A stretch of DNA of 64,000 nt from Plasmopara viticola (lineage: Eukaryota; Oomycota; Peronosporomycetes; Peronosporales; Peronosporaceae). A model generated the notes under the pieces. It did not search any database. It saw nothing but the letters and a program-made list of their open reading frames with translations, and was not told where the DNA came from. The stretch lies in assembly GCA_001695595.3 (NCBI GenBank), contig MBPM02000144.1, positions 42,749 to 106,748 on the forward strand. Reading direction: 5' to 3'. The translations under genes and the position numbers were made by a program. Positions 20,993 to 32,330 of this stretch are shown here, piece after piece (positions within the stretch are counted from its first letter, which is position 1; every line of letters begins with the position of its first letter).

Positions 20993-22813
20993 GTGATGAG
21001 CGAACACGGAGAAGTCGATGCCTTGAAAACGCAGCTCTGGGATACTGGAAAAACCGCAGTAGACGCCATCAAAGGCATTGCGTTTGGAGAAGGGAGGAGG
21101 GTGTGTGTCGCAACTAGGGGCGGTACATCTGGGCGTTTGAAGTGTCTGAGCGACGGAACTGGGTGTGCGTGGTTCGTCACGCTCGCAATGCTCAGGAGCA
21201 ACGAAGGGCCGAGAGAGTGGCACGTGACGGACGCCAATCTCGAGCACCAGAAGTGTACAAGCGTCGTCAAGACATCACACAAGCAGCAAGCCAATCGCCA
21301 TGTCGTGCGGGCTGCTGTCGCAGCAGCACCAACACTAGCAACGCAAGATCTAGTCGTACAACTCCGTCTCCAGTTCGGGGTGGTTGCATCTCAGCACGTT
21401 GTGTATCGCGCAAAGGAGACTGTGAAACAGCGCCTGGTCGCAGAAGATCCGTCAACTGTTTGACTCCTCCCAAGTTTCTTGGTAGAGCTGGCGGAACTGA
21501 ACCCGGGGTGAAAATAGACTTCCAGTGCTACGAGCCGGGCTATTTCGCCTAGCCATGACCGTTCTAGACCCACAATGGGTTGTGCGTGGACAAAGCGTGT
21601 ACGGGATTGACGCAATTCACATGAAGCACCGGAATTACAACGGGATGTAATTTGTTCTGGTCACCTGTGACGGAAACATCTGCAATCAAGTCGCAGCTGT
21701 GGCACTAGCTCCCGTGGAAGACTATGACAATTACCACTGGTTCTCCATCAACGCGATCAATCACGGATTTCTTCGGCGCACCAGCCCGGTGTTCAGTGAC
21801 CGTAACCAAGGCTTGATATTGGCCGCCGATCAACATGGCGTGTTCAACATATTCTGCGTGTGGCACATCATAGGTATGGCATCTCATGCATGTCGGTGCT
21901 GTGTAATTGTCTCACTTGCAAACGTTCTGTTTCTTCTGATCATGTCGAAGGGAACCTGCGAGCAGACAAGAAGGTGCGGCTTGCTGTCAGCCACGAGAAA
22001 TTTGTGTGGCAAGCAAACTCTGCAATTTCTGTAGAAGAGTTCGAGCGAGCACAAGACGGCCTGAATTAGGTCAACTCAGAAGCAGAAAAGTATCTGCGGT
22101 GCATCCCTGTGGAGAAGTGGACTCTGCACCCACACTACGAGCTTACACCGCTCTTCGGATGGCAAACGACTAACTTTGTGAAGAGCGAGCAGACACGGAG
22201 TTCAAAACTCAAGCCCAGAATGATGCTCCCGTTCGAGTTCTTCAAAGCAATTTCTACGATACTGATGGGGGAACGTCGCACCCGCCAGCAACTGTGCGAT
22301 GAATGGCCGAGGCAGGGCCGTTTAGTGACGCCTTGGGCGGAGAAAAGGTTCAACATGCAACTGAAGCTCGCAGCTCAGTACACCGCTGTATTCAGCTCGG
22401 ATGTTATTGCCTTCGTGGCGCACGTGACGAGTCCAATGACGTAGCGACGTGTCAACATTGAGGCACCATACTGCTCGTGTGAGACGTGAAAGCAACTGAA
22501 GATACCGTGTCAACATCTATATGCCGTTAGGGCGGCAGCCAAGGCAACTGAGTCTACATTGTCTCAAATGGGAGCATGTTACACGGCGATCTGCTACCAG
22601 TCAGGGATGGGGACTCTCGAAATTTCCGAGGACCGAGCTCTGCACCCAGATTCTGGTGTCCTACCTGCAGGTTTTGTTCGACAGGCTGGGCATCCAAAGA
22701 AGAGACGCATTCGGTCTCAAGGTGAGAGTTCAGGTCGCAGACTATACAAATGTACCACATGCGGTAAAGCAGACGGACACAAAAAGACAACATGTCGTGC
22801 GCACTCTCCATGA
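20993..22813 (+). pseudogene. MULE transposase, broken (copy 2)
   Basis: Same domain order as copy 1 (GPREWHVTDANLEHQKC, a DDE core including VFSDRNQGLILAADQHG and FCVWHIIG, VEEFERAQ, zinc knuckle CTTCGKADGHKKTTC). It shares the internal TAA before FVLVTCDGN, so the transposase was already dead when the unit duplicated. A few private substitutions are present (such as QQLCDEWPRQG). Confidence 0.85.
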
Positions 22814-23064
22814 CTCTTAGTGGAGTTGTGCAATCGAGCAGACTTACACTAAAAAAGTTTTTCTTACTCTGTGATACGATATCCCTCAGTATGCCTGGGC
22901 CCCTGTGATAGTTGGTTGTGGCACAATGCACTGACACGTCAGGGCACTCGTCGAACCGCTATCAGAAGGGCACCCGACTTCTAGTACTTAGCATACTGAT
23001 GGTCAATTTGTTCACACTGAAAGCCGGCTGGTCGCTCAGGGGCGCCGGCTCTATCGACTGCGAG

Positions 23065-23379
23065 ATTTAAGCTACCGGAACCCACGCGATAGGACTAAGC
23101 TGTCTCTATCGCGGGATGCTGGTTGCAATCCGACCCATATTGAGACTGAGTTCCGTACCCCTCATTACACTTTGGGGCTTTATCGGTCAGTGGGGCGTCC
23201 CCCACCCAAACTACCCAATCGGGCGCGTTTTGGTAGGGCAGTCACACACTCGGGTGTGATAGCTCGTCCACTTTAGTGACCTATCTCCGGCTGCCTTAAT
23301 TCGGATTCTATGGGTATCGAACCAGGCACCTCCCAGTCCTGGGTCGAACGGCTAACCGCTCGAGCCACAGGGTCGGTTG
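23065..23379 (-). mobile_element. SINE-B copy 2 (tRNA-derived, complete)
   Basis: 315 bp in minus orientation with duplications TATCGACTGCGAG (23052-23064) and TATCGACTGTGAG (23380-23392). Read on the minus strand, it opens with a tRNA-like promoter: A box TGGCTCGAGCGGTTAGCCG and B box GGTTCGATACCC, spaced as in a tRNA with a long variable arm. These are RNA polymerase III signals. Confidence 0.8.
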
Positions 23380-23583
23380 TATCGACTGTGAGCTAGACAC
23401 TCTTTGTAGCCATCACTTTGCAGCCATGTGAGCCAAAACTCGTATTTAACATGAGGGATCAGACACTGCTGAATATTTAGAACTGTTTTAACATTTGTAT
23501 CACCTTATGCGAGAACTTTCGATTTGCATCACATTTTGCAATTTTTCCTTTTGCAAAACATCTTCACTGGCTTTTTTGTTAGG

Positions 23584-23998
23584 TCAAAAAAATGTATCTT
23601 CCATTTGAAAACAGCACACAATCAAGGCAACGATCGTACCCTGAGAGGCTGAAAATGAACTCAAGCACTACGCCGCCTTTGGCTGCGATGTCCTCCATTT
23701 CACCCACGCGCCACAACTTGATCTCCTTGTCGGCACCTCCCGTATACAAAAACACATTAGAACTAAAATATCATCGAAGTCACACACGCCTTGCACCACA
23801 AACGAAAACGCAAGCGCGAAATCCGGCTTATCGATTGTCAAGTTCCTATAAAGATCTGCCAATTGCAGACACAACAAGGAGAAGACATCATTGGGTGGGA
23901 GAGATTGACCACGGTCAACGCAACCATGAAACTTTTGCTGACGGCATGGTGCATCCCAAGTGCCGGACCCTCACGGCTGCTCAGAAATAGCACGTCTT
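23584..23998 (-). pseudogene. WD40 fragment resembling CAF-1 p60/CAC2 (unit 2)
   Basis: A copy of 8349-8760, retaining YTGGADKEIKLWRVGE on the minus strand. The neighbouring open frame (23668-23877) is in a different phase. Confidence 0.5.
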
Positions 23999-24369
23999 GA
24001 GCTTCTGTTGCGCACGTCTGGCACCGACACGGATCCTTGTAACGACCCCGGCGTCACGACATCACCTCGTGATGACTACAACATACAAAACGTTGATCGC
24101 AGACGTGTTTTGGCAGGTTGCTCACCCCTTTTCGCAATGCTTGACCGCCTGGAGATTGTTGCTTCCGTTAATCCACCGTAACCATCCAATTTTGACGAAC
24201 AGCGGTAGCTTACCAACCTCTTCATCGTCTCTCCCTCGGCAAAGGAAATCTGCAGCTCGTTTTCACCTATGCCTACCTACGAGACGAATCGTTTAGGCTT
24301 GCCACTACTGCATGTTGTGGGGGTCACACCCACGCCACGTCAAATGCATTCATTCGCATACTGCTTAAT

Positions 24370-25654
24370 GGTAGCAGAAAAGGAAGAAAAGTATTTTTGA
24401 GCAGACCGCTTGTTGGAAAATGAGCACGACGAAGCGGACACTGCCACGGGTAAAGCCTTATCGTAGCGTGACGCCTGCACGTGCGAGCAAGACGCCAACC
24501 GCCACGCGTGTGCGATGCGAGAGTTCTCGACTCATGCCCGTGACGGTGGAGACGCCCGCCATCATGCTCGCGCGCAAGGAAAATCTAATGGTGGAGGCAC
24601 TGGTGATTGCGCGACGCACTTGCAGCGAGAGATTCAGACCCGCTGCGTTCACTGCAACGGCTGCCGTGGCCGTCTGCATGTCCGTGTCGTGCCCAAGGGA
24701 TCCCGAAAGACCGTCGCGTATACTCCACATCATGGAGCTATAAAGGCTTGAAGCCAAGAGCTGATTCGCACCCACGGACAGGTCGAGTCCGTGTTCATTG
24801 AGGTCGGGAATGACCGCGACACGGGTTGACTCAGTTGACAGTGCAGCTTTGGCACCGAGCCGAGTTGACTCGAGAGCGTGACGAACGGGAGACTTGGGTT
24901 TAATAACTTGTACGACAGTGCCGTGGTGAAGCCACCCATGGTCATGCCGAGGCGGTCGTACATAAAGCCCCCAATTGACAACTTGGTCGTACGAGACAAG
25001 GGAAAGTCCGTCCGTTGATGGAGTGTCATTTGCGTCCGAGCCACGTAGTGGACGTGAGGGTCCAAGAGATGACGGAATGCTTGCATCGGTGCGTGGACCC
25101 AGTCGGACGCATCGACATGCATGGCCAGTTCGCTATGGGACACGAATTGGACGTCAAGAGCCTGTTCGTGCCGTTGCCGCACGAGCTTTTCCATGTATTG
25201 TTGCACCTCGTCGCGTGTTTGCAAGTGGAAGCCGACCATGTTTTGTGAAGCGATGTGATCTTGTTCGAGGACCTGGATGCCCTGATATTTGACCATGGAC
25301 GGCCGGACACCGTTTCGGTATTAAATTTGAGAATTCCATGAGAAAAGCGAGAAATGGTACTGTCCTTACCTTTTCGCCGTACATGTCATAGACGTGCCGT
25401 TTGATTGGATCAATTAATACTTTGTACGCACGGTCGAGTACCGCATATTGTGCATTGGCTGCTGCCCCAATCTCCGCGTGGCCTTGACGGCGTCGATCCG
25501 GATGGAATTCACGCGAGAGCGAGAGGAAGCAATTCCGAATTTCATTACTTGAAGCATCACGTTCCACACCGAGTAGGACATAGTGATCACGCTCGATTTG
25601 GCGCCATAAAGTCGCGTCTTCTCCGGGCGGTGGAGCCTCGCTGTCCACTGCCAT
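24370..25654 (-). pseudogene. DNAJC11-like J-domain protein (unit 2)
   Basis: Exon 1 25370-25654 (MAVDSEAPPPGEDATLW, J domain with REFHPDRRRQGH). An 88 bp intron (25282-25369) is 9-10 bp shorter than in units 1 and 3. Exon 2 resumes GIQVLEQDHIASQNM and keeps the Lys codon (YMEKLVRQ) that is TAG in units 1 and 3. The downstream frame change and the TAA after AGVTLR are shared with the other units, so this least-damaged copy is still a pseudogene. Confidence 0.7.
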
Positions 25655-25895
25655 CGCAATCTCCTTGTGTTTGTATCACTTCACCCTCAAATTAAATATG
25701 TATCACTTTTACAGATATAGAGTCACAAGATGATTGGTTGTAAACGGTATTCGGTACAAACAATAGGTCGACAATACAGAATGGATGGTGAATATTTGGC
25801 TCCCCTCGCACAATCCCATTCTTGATTTTGCACCAGCAGCAAGATCCAAACCTTTTTTCACTCTCTCTTTATATTGCAACGTCTCAAGCCACACC
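25655..25895. promoter_or_regulatory. Divergent DNAJC11/E1 intergenic region (unit 2)
   Basis: 241 bp. TTCACTCT at 25857-25864 fits YTCANTYY and lies 32 bp before the E1 ATG. Confidence 0.4.
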
Positions 25896-27530
25896 ATGCG
25901 CGTACTCATCTTCGTACGTACTGCCATCATTTTCTTTTTTAGTTTAAGCACTTGTTATGGCACTACCTCGAATACAAGACGCGATGACAGAGACAAGGCC
26001 TCGTTTAATGGCACGAACGAGGAGGCGAGAGGAAATGGATTGGTGGATTATTTTAGTCAACCGGCTGTGCACATGATTGACCAAAATGTTAAAAAAAAAG
26101 CCATGCGGATTCAAAAATTATCGCGAAAATTAGAGAAGGCGCTCATGCGTCGAAGACGAGTGAAGTTAAGCACGATAAAGGATCATAAGCATTGGCTTGA
26201 TATGAAAGACAAAGCGTACGAATGGTTAAAAAAACCATTAGTCCACCCAAAGGATGTGTTTTCGTATTTGAACCTTCAAAGCATCTTTCATCACGGCATG
26301 GACCCAGTCAAATTGGGTCACGACCCCAAGCTTCTTATGTGGTTTCACTATATTGATTCTTATAGGGCTAGGAGCACCATGAGTTCAAATACCGCACCAT
26401 TTAACGACAAGGACCTTTTATATTTTTTGGCCGATCGCATTGAGCCACGACCGAGTTCCGAATTGACTTTTCCGCTTCATGATCCATCCGTGTATGATCC
26501 GTTTTTACAAGTCGTGACACTATTTGACTATTATCGACGCAAGCAAGTTTTGACGCAATTTGCTGAGGGTATGCTGACGTATATGGTCACGGATCCAATC
26601 ACCAAGGATTTTGTGCTTAAGAAATGGCTTCTACACAAGGAATCACCAAAATACATGTTCCTACTCTTGAGGCTCGAGAAAGAACATGCTTTGATTGGTA
26701 TTGACGATTTGACTCTGTTTACTGCGTGGCTAGAATACGTGAAGATGTACTTGCAGGTGGACGATCGGAAGTTTGACCTTGGCAGCTTTATTTTATCCAT
26801 ACTGCCAGAGATGTCATTGCCACGTGCGAAGGTCATGTTCGATTCCAATGCGCTCGAGAACGTGTTGGGAGACGTAAAATACGTCAGTGAGAGCCTTGCA
26901 GCGCATGCGCGTAAAATGTGGCACCGATACCCTGACCTTGTGTTTAGACGCTTGGGAATTTTTAACAAGAAGATTACGCCGGATAATTTTCTAGATTTCG
27001 CCAACGGGATTGCGACCGTCGCTTTTTACGCAAAATGGAGGCCATTTGATGGCGATCAGATGTTTGATTTGCTGAGATCAAAGTATTCGTTTGATGAAGT
27101 GGTCGTTCTGTTTCGAGACCTCGAGCTAGCAGCACAGCACATTGGTTCTTTGACGCCAGGGCAGCGCTCCGACGTCCAGAATTATGCACACTCTATGGTG
27201 CAGTACCTGACTGATCCCTCACCCATGTTACGATTTCCAGATCGTCACGAGCATCCCGAAGTTATTTTGGATGAGCTTATTTCTCACCATGCTGATCTTT
27301 CGGTACTCAAGAGCTGTTTTCCAGCTTTTGTCGCGTATTATCGGCGTGTGGATAAGAAAAGTGTTGACGATGCCATTTACACTGCCATACGATTATTGCA
27401 AGAGAGATTGCCGGAGAATAGAGAATCGAGCATTTCATGGCTGAAAATAGTCGGAGAATTACAGAATGAAGACGCGCGTATTAAATCAGCTTTTGAATTG
27501 CTGCAGCACGAGTTGAACGAATCCGGTTGA
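25896..27530 (+). CDS. Secreted WY-type effector candidate E1 (unit 2), intact
   Basis: 544 residues, the same length as the unit-1 copy with no gaps. The signal peptide is MRVLIFVRTAIIFFFSLSTC, followed by RRDDRD and NEEARG and the same W/Y modules (VWFHY is MWFHY here; AWLEYVKMY, MWHRYPDLVF, FVAYYRR). It differs from unit 1 at roughly 35 residues spread along the mature protein, with few silent changes apparent by eye, a pattern seen in effectors under diversifying selection. It is divergent from DNAJC11 and followed by the third effector about 1.1 kb downstream. Confidence 0.8.
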   Translation: MRVLIFVRTAIIFFFSLSTCYGTTSNTRRDDRDKASFNGTNEEARGNGLVDYFSQPAVHMIDQNVKKKAMRIQKLSRKLEKALMRRRRVKLSTIKDHKHWLDMKDKAYEWLKKPLVHPKDVFSYLNLQSIFHHGMDPVKLGHDPKLLMWFHYIDSYRARSTMSSNTAPFNDKDLLYFLADRIEPRPSSELTFPLHDPSVYDPFLQVVTLFDYYRRKQVLTQFAEGMLTYMVTDPITKDFVLKKWLLHKESPKYMFLLLRLEKEHALIGIDDLTLFTAWLEYVKMYLQVDDRKFDLGSFILSILPEMSLPRAKVMFDSNALENVLGDVKYVSESLAAHARKMWHRYPDLVFRRLGIFNKKITPDNFLDFANGIATVAFYAKWRPFDGDQMFDLLRSKYSFDEVVVLFRDLELAAQHIGSLTPGQRSDVQNYAHSMVQYLTDPSPMLRFPDRHEHPEVILDELISHHADLSVLKSCFPAFVAYYRRVDKKSVDDAIYTAIRLLQERLPENRESSISWLKIVGELQNEDARIKSAFELLQHELNESG

Positions 27531-28642
27531 AGACTAGGGTTATCGAGGTGGATTGTCTCGTATGCATGTATCGGCAAAGCTGAGTAGCTAACATAATTTG
27601 AAGATTTAATCTAGTTAATTAATCACAGTTCCTTGTCAACTCTTGTTTGTGACCTATAATGCCAGTCTTAAATAAAAATACACTACTCTTTGTATTTATA
27701 TTCAAGAATAAATATTGAGTTTTGTGCTCAGCTGCTTTGCATTAGCAACCAGGTAAGTAAGGACACATGTAGCGGATTAATACAAACATTAGCTCAGCAC
27801 CTAAAATCACCATGTCTTTTTCCTCGATTCAGTTGAGCGCCGCGTACCTGATTCTTGCGCTGCTGTCGACTGTCTCCACTCAGTGGAAAAAAATTACTTC
27901 CAGCCGATGAATCAATACTCATTTCTTTTGCTGCAACGCTTATAATTTGACGCAGTCCACGCATTATCAATACCTAAAGAAGTAAGATTCAAACAACCGA
28001 GGGCTAAAAGAGGCCGTTGAAAATGTCAGAGCTATAATTGACAGCTATGGCTTAGAGGTCGCAGGTCACTTTATTGCTACTGCTTCGCTAATGAGCTCGG
28101 CAATGGTGGCTTCATGCCCAATTTGTATACGACCGCGATCATGCACTCTAGTGACATATTTTTCTTCGGATCAGAAATAAAAATAAATTACTACTCCCCT
28201 TATATGTCTATGAAACCAAATAAGAGGAAGAAAAGAGTCCGATTACACCAATTATTTAAAAAATGTGACGGGTTGACACGAAGATGCCAAATCAATACTG
28301 CTGCTATCGCTTAGTACACCACCAGCTGATAAACATCAGCCAATGCTCGGGCCGTATTTTAGTAAAATTGATTAACACCAGCCAATGCTTAGGTTCTATT
28401 CGCAGTATGTAGTCATCCCAATATGCGGTACGCTAACACTTTGTAGCCAACCCACAACTTGTCGAGCAGACACAGGGTTGCTGAACCGGCCCTACAGAGC
28501 AAATCAGCCTTTGCAGCGTTTCTTCGACGTTTAAAATGGCTCCTGAACTAACCCTACTTTGTCGATGATGCGCAAAGGGGGACTTGGAATGCGATCGACG
28601 AGCTCTACCCTTCTATTATCCATTCGGCTAGCAAGTTATCAA
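27531..28642 (+). other. E1-to-effector-3 intergenic region (unit 2)
   Basis: About 1.1 kb with no gene seen. It includes the uninterrupted SINE-A target (about 27755-27765), the repeated segment with AATTTGACGCAGTCCACGC, and the 5' region of effector 3 (short repeated motif CACCAGC...ATCAGCCAATGCT near 28317-28350 and 28375-28395). Confidence 0.45.
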
Positions 28643-29749
28643 ATGCGTCTTAGCCGTGTTGCTCTTGCACTCCTATTAATCCTTCCCGATATTGCACAAG
28701 ACGACGCTTCTGCGAATGCGACTGCGTCCCTCACACCCCCAAGGACCTTTTTATCTACTGGAGCTCAATTTAATACCCTCCTTTTGAAACTGCCGTCTGC
28801 AGGAGACGAAGAAAGGGTTGATAGTATCGAAACTTTGGGCTGGAAAGATGAACTTGCCGTCTTACTGGCCAAGTCCTATCATATGGTTCGAAAGCAAGAT
28901 GCGGAGTCTCTGAATGAGCATAAAGTAACTTTGTGGTCGATGGAAAATAGAATCCACAGAATATTAACACCATGCTGGAGGTCGATAAGGTCAACAAGGA
29001 CATTTGTCGACTTCCAAGTTTCATCTTTGGCTCGCGTACGCGAAAAATGACAATTCGAAGCATCCCGAGAAGCAAGTGTCGATCATTGAAAAGTTGCGGG
29101 CGCAATACGGTGATTACATATTGACAATGATACTGGAAGAGGCAACGAGTGAGGCAAGCACAGCACTGAAAGCTATTGCACAGAACTGCAAATGGAGCAC
29201 ATGTCGTATTGGAAAAATCTAGGAATTAGCCCCATCCAACTCTACAAGATGTTGCAGCGTGACAAGCACAACCCGACATTGCTACTCGACCCAGAGTATG
29301 GTCTCTGGAGCCTTTATTTCAGCAAACACGTGCCTGGTGAGTCAATGGAGCTTATTCATCAGCTCAACCACACACTCGGTGACAAGGGTCTATCCTCGCT
29401 ACATAGTTCGGCAAGACAGTCAGAAAAGACTATGAAGCTAGCGATCTATCTTCAACGTCGACTTGGCCACGACTGATTGAGTAAAGGTATAGAGCCAAGG
29501 CTTGTTTTTGAACATTTATTGCTTGACAAATACCCAAATGGTCTTCTCGATCAGTACGAGTCAAGAATATGGCTGTGGTATGCGAAAAAGTATATGGAAA
29601 AGTATCCGGAAAAGACAAAGACACATATGTCTCTAAATGAGATCAATCAATGCTACCACGACACAGGTAAGACTAAGTGTATTATTGACTCAAAAATACG
29701 CCTATTTGGAAAGAAGTTGGCGGAAGAGTTGGTAGCCGCGCAAAGTTAG
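28643..29749 (+). pseudogene. Third effector-like gene with degenerate RXLR and DEER motif (unit 2)
   Basis: The ATG at 28643 begins a signal peptide (MRLSRVALALLLILPDIAQ). About 30 residues later are PPRTFLST (RXL-like, not a true RXLR) and AGDEERVDS, a good DEER motif. Downstream are W/Y-type modules: FHLWLAYAKN, LWSLYFSKHVP, and IWLWYAKKYMEKYPEK. The coding sequence is broken by frame changes near 28965-29010 and 29185-29200 and by an in-frame TGA at about 29474. The C-terminus KKLAEELVAAQS ends at 29749. A second copy starts at 63607 and runs off the window. It is absent downstream of E1 in units 1 and 3. Confidence 0.65.
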
Positions 29750-29947
29750 GACTTGCCTGTAGCAGAGTTATGTTTAAGACGTCGCAGTTTCACTGTAAGA
29801 CTGATGAATAAAGTGGTTTGACATTTTATAAACAAGAGACTTACGGTCGTTTGGGTCCTTAAAGTAACATGATAAAGATTTCGAAGATTTATAAATTAAC
29901 TTTGGGAGAATGGAAATTTTTTTGTTTCAAATTTAATGAATAAATTA
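29750..29947. other. Spacer after effector 3
   Basis: AT-rich, no gene seen. Confidence 0.3.
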
Positions 29948-30520
29948 TCATTTAGATGGAAAAAATCTATCTCGAATCACAACTTTTCCACTAAAATGAA
30001 ACCTTCGAAGTAAAATAACTATTGGGCAATAAGAAGATATGCCTAGCTCACAAGATAAAATACTTTTATGCTGCGCATTACTAGTGCATCGACGCTTGAT
30101 GTGTCCTACTTGACCACAGCTGCCGCATCGATAAACACTTTTTGGCGCACCAACTTCTAATGTTGCATGCTGTGATTCGACTCGCTTCTTTTTGGGAAGC
30201 CGCTTGTGACAAAAAATGAATTGGTAAAGAGTGAGCATCTTCCAACAAAGTTGTCAAATTTGTCGGATTTGTTGGAAGATGCTCACTCTTTACCAGTTCA
30301 CTTTTTGTCACAAGTTGCTTCCCTTCGAGTGCTTCATCGTAGGCAAGTAGATACGTTTTGGATCCCCAAATTACAATTTTGCACGTGACAGCTGATTTGA
30401 AAGCTTGAGAGCTGCTATGAGGTGTCGACATGCAGCATTCATATCTCTCGCATAACCGCATGCGCAGGTACCACTGGTACTGTTCACCTCAACAGCATAC
30501 TCCATTGGCTTGTTTGTTTT
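29948..30520 (-). pseudogene. C-terminal remnant of a second MULE transposase (SWIM plus zinc knuckle)
   Basis: The minus strand encodes a SWIM-type zinc finger, CACGYARDMNAACRHLIAAL (about 30400-30460), and about 150 residues on, a zinc knuckle YRCGSCGQVGHIKRRC (about 30075-30120). This pair in this order is the normal C-terminus of MULE transposases. The frames between them are shifted, and the region between contains the near-perfect hairpin at 30194-30323. No TIR or DDE core is nearby. Confidence 0.6.
30194..30323. repeat. Near-perfect inverted repeat (56 bp arms, 18 bp spacer)
   Basis: Arms 30194-30249 and 30268-30323 are reverse complements with only about four mismatches. The core of each arm is GGTAAAGAGTGAGCATCTTC on the left. 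The duplicated part is coding sequence of the MULE remnant (frame KSEHLPT), so one arm is an inverted duplication of the other. Confidence 0.85.
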
Positions 30521-30837
30521 TTATTCGAACGACACAACAAACGATGAAGTTGAATTTGAACATACTTGAATTGTTTTCTCGTACAATTCTTACATTGAAG
30601 TGATGTAAGTGGCATAACCACACCCCATTGTTTCGTCTGTCCAGCAATTTTGAGTCACTTTGTAAAAAGTGGATTTGAACCGCGCCATCTCTCTGCTTGC
30701 AGTGCATCTTAACCATCTCTTAAAGGCTCCCCAAAGATTGTATGCGGAGAAATTACTTTCTTAAGGCATGAATTCTTTTTTTTTTATTTTTCAGATGTAT
30801 AATTCTGCCATTGTTGCAAAAAAAATATTGCTAACAT
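30521..30837 (-). other. Region with tRNA/SINE-like promoter remnant
   Basis: The minus strand has GAGATGGTTAAGATGCACTG and GCGCGGTTCAAATCCACT (about 30660-30725), resembling RNA polymerase III A and B boxes. No stable tRNA cloverleaf can be drawn, so it may be a decayed tRNA-derived SINE head. Nothing else seen. Confidence 0.3.
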
Positions 30838-30850
30838 AACATCAATTTCT

Positions 30851-31179
30851 TTTTCGGAAAAGGTTGGGGTGACGCCCTCCTTCCAAGCGCGGGGGCTAAA
30901 TGCTCGCGCGCTTCGGGCAGGTGCTCTCGGGCATCTGCAGGTCTCTAACGAGTCTCACCCTCGACGCAACGGTCTCCAGCACCAGGGCGCCACCTGGGCT
31001 CTTACCAAGTCAGAACTACACAAAATAATGGAAGACCCTCACGGCCTCGGTGCTGGCTGCAATGCCCGCCGAACGACACCCGACGTATGCGGACACCACT
31101 CTATGCCGTGGACTAGCCATAGAGCCTAGCACGTGCATAACTTGGCAACGCGATAACGTAATACAATACAATACAATAC
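30851..31179 (+). mobile_element. SINE-A copy 4 (full length)
   Basis: 329 bp in plus orientation with duplication AACATCAATTTCT at 30838-30850 and 31180-31192. The tail is (ATACA)n. Confidence 0.85.
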
Positions 31180-31309
31180 AACATCAATTTCTGTTTTGGA
31201 GGAGTTTTTTTTCGATTTAATTTAAGAAAAGGTATATTTTTTCCGTTCTACCATTAACTTTGGTTAGAAAAGGAAAATCTCCCTTTCCAAAATAATTTAC
31301 AATAAAGAT

Positions 31310-31630
31310 TGTATTGTATTGTATTACGTGATCGCGTTGCCAAGTTGTGCACGTGCTAGGCTCAGTCTGGCTAGTCCACGGCATAGAGTGGTGTCCGCAT
31401 ACGTCGGGTCTCGTTCGGCGGGCAGTGCAGCCAGTACCGAGGTCGTGAGGGTCTTCCATCATTTTGTTTAGCTCTGACTTGGTAAGAGCCCAGGTGGCGC
31501 CCTGGTGCTGGAGACCGTCGCGTCGAGGGTGAGACTCGTTAGAGACCTGCAAATGCCCGAGAGCACCTTCCCGAAGCGCGCGAGCAATTAGCCCCCGCGC
31601 TTGGAAGGAGGGCGTCACCCAACCTTTTCC
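31310..31630 (-). mobile_element. SINE-A copy 5
   Basis: About 321 bp in minus orientation. The possible target duplication is only AAAG(A/C)T (31304-31309 and 31631-31636), which is not convincing. Confidence 0.7.
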
Positions 31631-31706
31631 AAAGCTACAATATATATGTATATATATTATACTATAATTGAGTCGACTATAGAACTTTTAGCCCCCAACG
31701 TTAATT

Positions 31707-32032
31707 GTATTGTATTGTATTACGTTATCGCGTTGCCAAGTTATGCAAGTTCTAGGCTCAGTCTGGCTAGTCCACGGCATAGAGTGGTGTTCGCATACGT
31801 CGGGTCTCGTTCGGCGGGCAGTGCAGCCAGCACCGAGGTCGTGAGGGTCTTCCATTATTTTGTTTAGCTCTGACTTGGTAAGAGCCCAGGTGGCGCCCTG
31901 GTGCTGGAGACCGTCGCGTCGAGGGTGAGACTCGTTGGAGACCTGCAGATGCCCAAGAGCACCTGCCCGAAGCGCGGGAGTATTTAGCCCCCTCGCTTGG
32001 AAGGAGGGCGTCACCCCAACCTTTTCCCTGCA
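31707..32032 (-). mobile_element. SINE-A copy 6 (full length)
   Basis: 326 bp in minus orientation with duplication CAACGTTAATT at 31696-31706 and 32033-32043. It is the third SINE-A within 1.2 kb. Confidence 0.85.
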
Positions 32033-32043
32033 CAACGTTAATT

Positions 32044-32330
32044 ACACAGTAAAATACAAATAAAATTTACACGCATCATACCAGATGAAAAGATCTGAAT
32101 TTACTCATTACTAACTACTATAACCCCGCTCAAGTAAGCTTCTTAAGAGTGTATAACAATTAGGGCTGTACCATCCCAGCTTCATTTGAGCGCTTGCGAC
32201 GATTGTGATCACTAAATACAGTTGTATCTGTTCTTCTAAAGCACTTTGACTTGTACTACATCAACCATACCGTATTTTAATGCGTAAATTAGGATAGGGT
32301 AGAAGTTTGTATATATTGATTGGGGTATGC
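32044..32330 (-). other. Inverted copy of the PEPCK upstream spacer
   Basis: The reverse complement matches 1824-2035 and 17370-17590 (GATCACAATCGTCGCAAGCG, AAGCTGGGATGGTACAGCCC) with more divergence than between the direct copies. It marks a rearrangement at the unit 2/3 boundary. Confidence 0.55.

Larger units (their letters stand above)
20819..23559 (+). mobile_element. Mutator-like element (MULE) copy 2
   Basis: Orthologous to the unit-1 MULE at the same position. Left TIR 20819-20932, right TIR 23445-23559. It shares the SINE-B insertion point, so MULE and SINE-B were both present before units 1 and 2 separated. Length is 2.74 kb. Confidence 0.8.

Noticed and set aside
30655..30730. Possible tRNA on the minus strand with GGTTCAAATCC
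   Set aside because: A and B box-like sequences are present, but anticodon and acceptor stems do not pair. At most a decayed SINE head.
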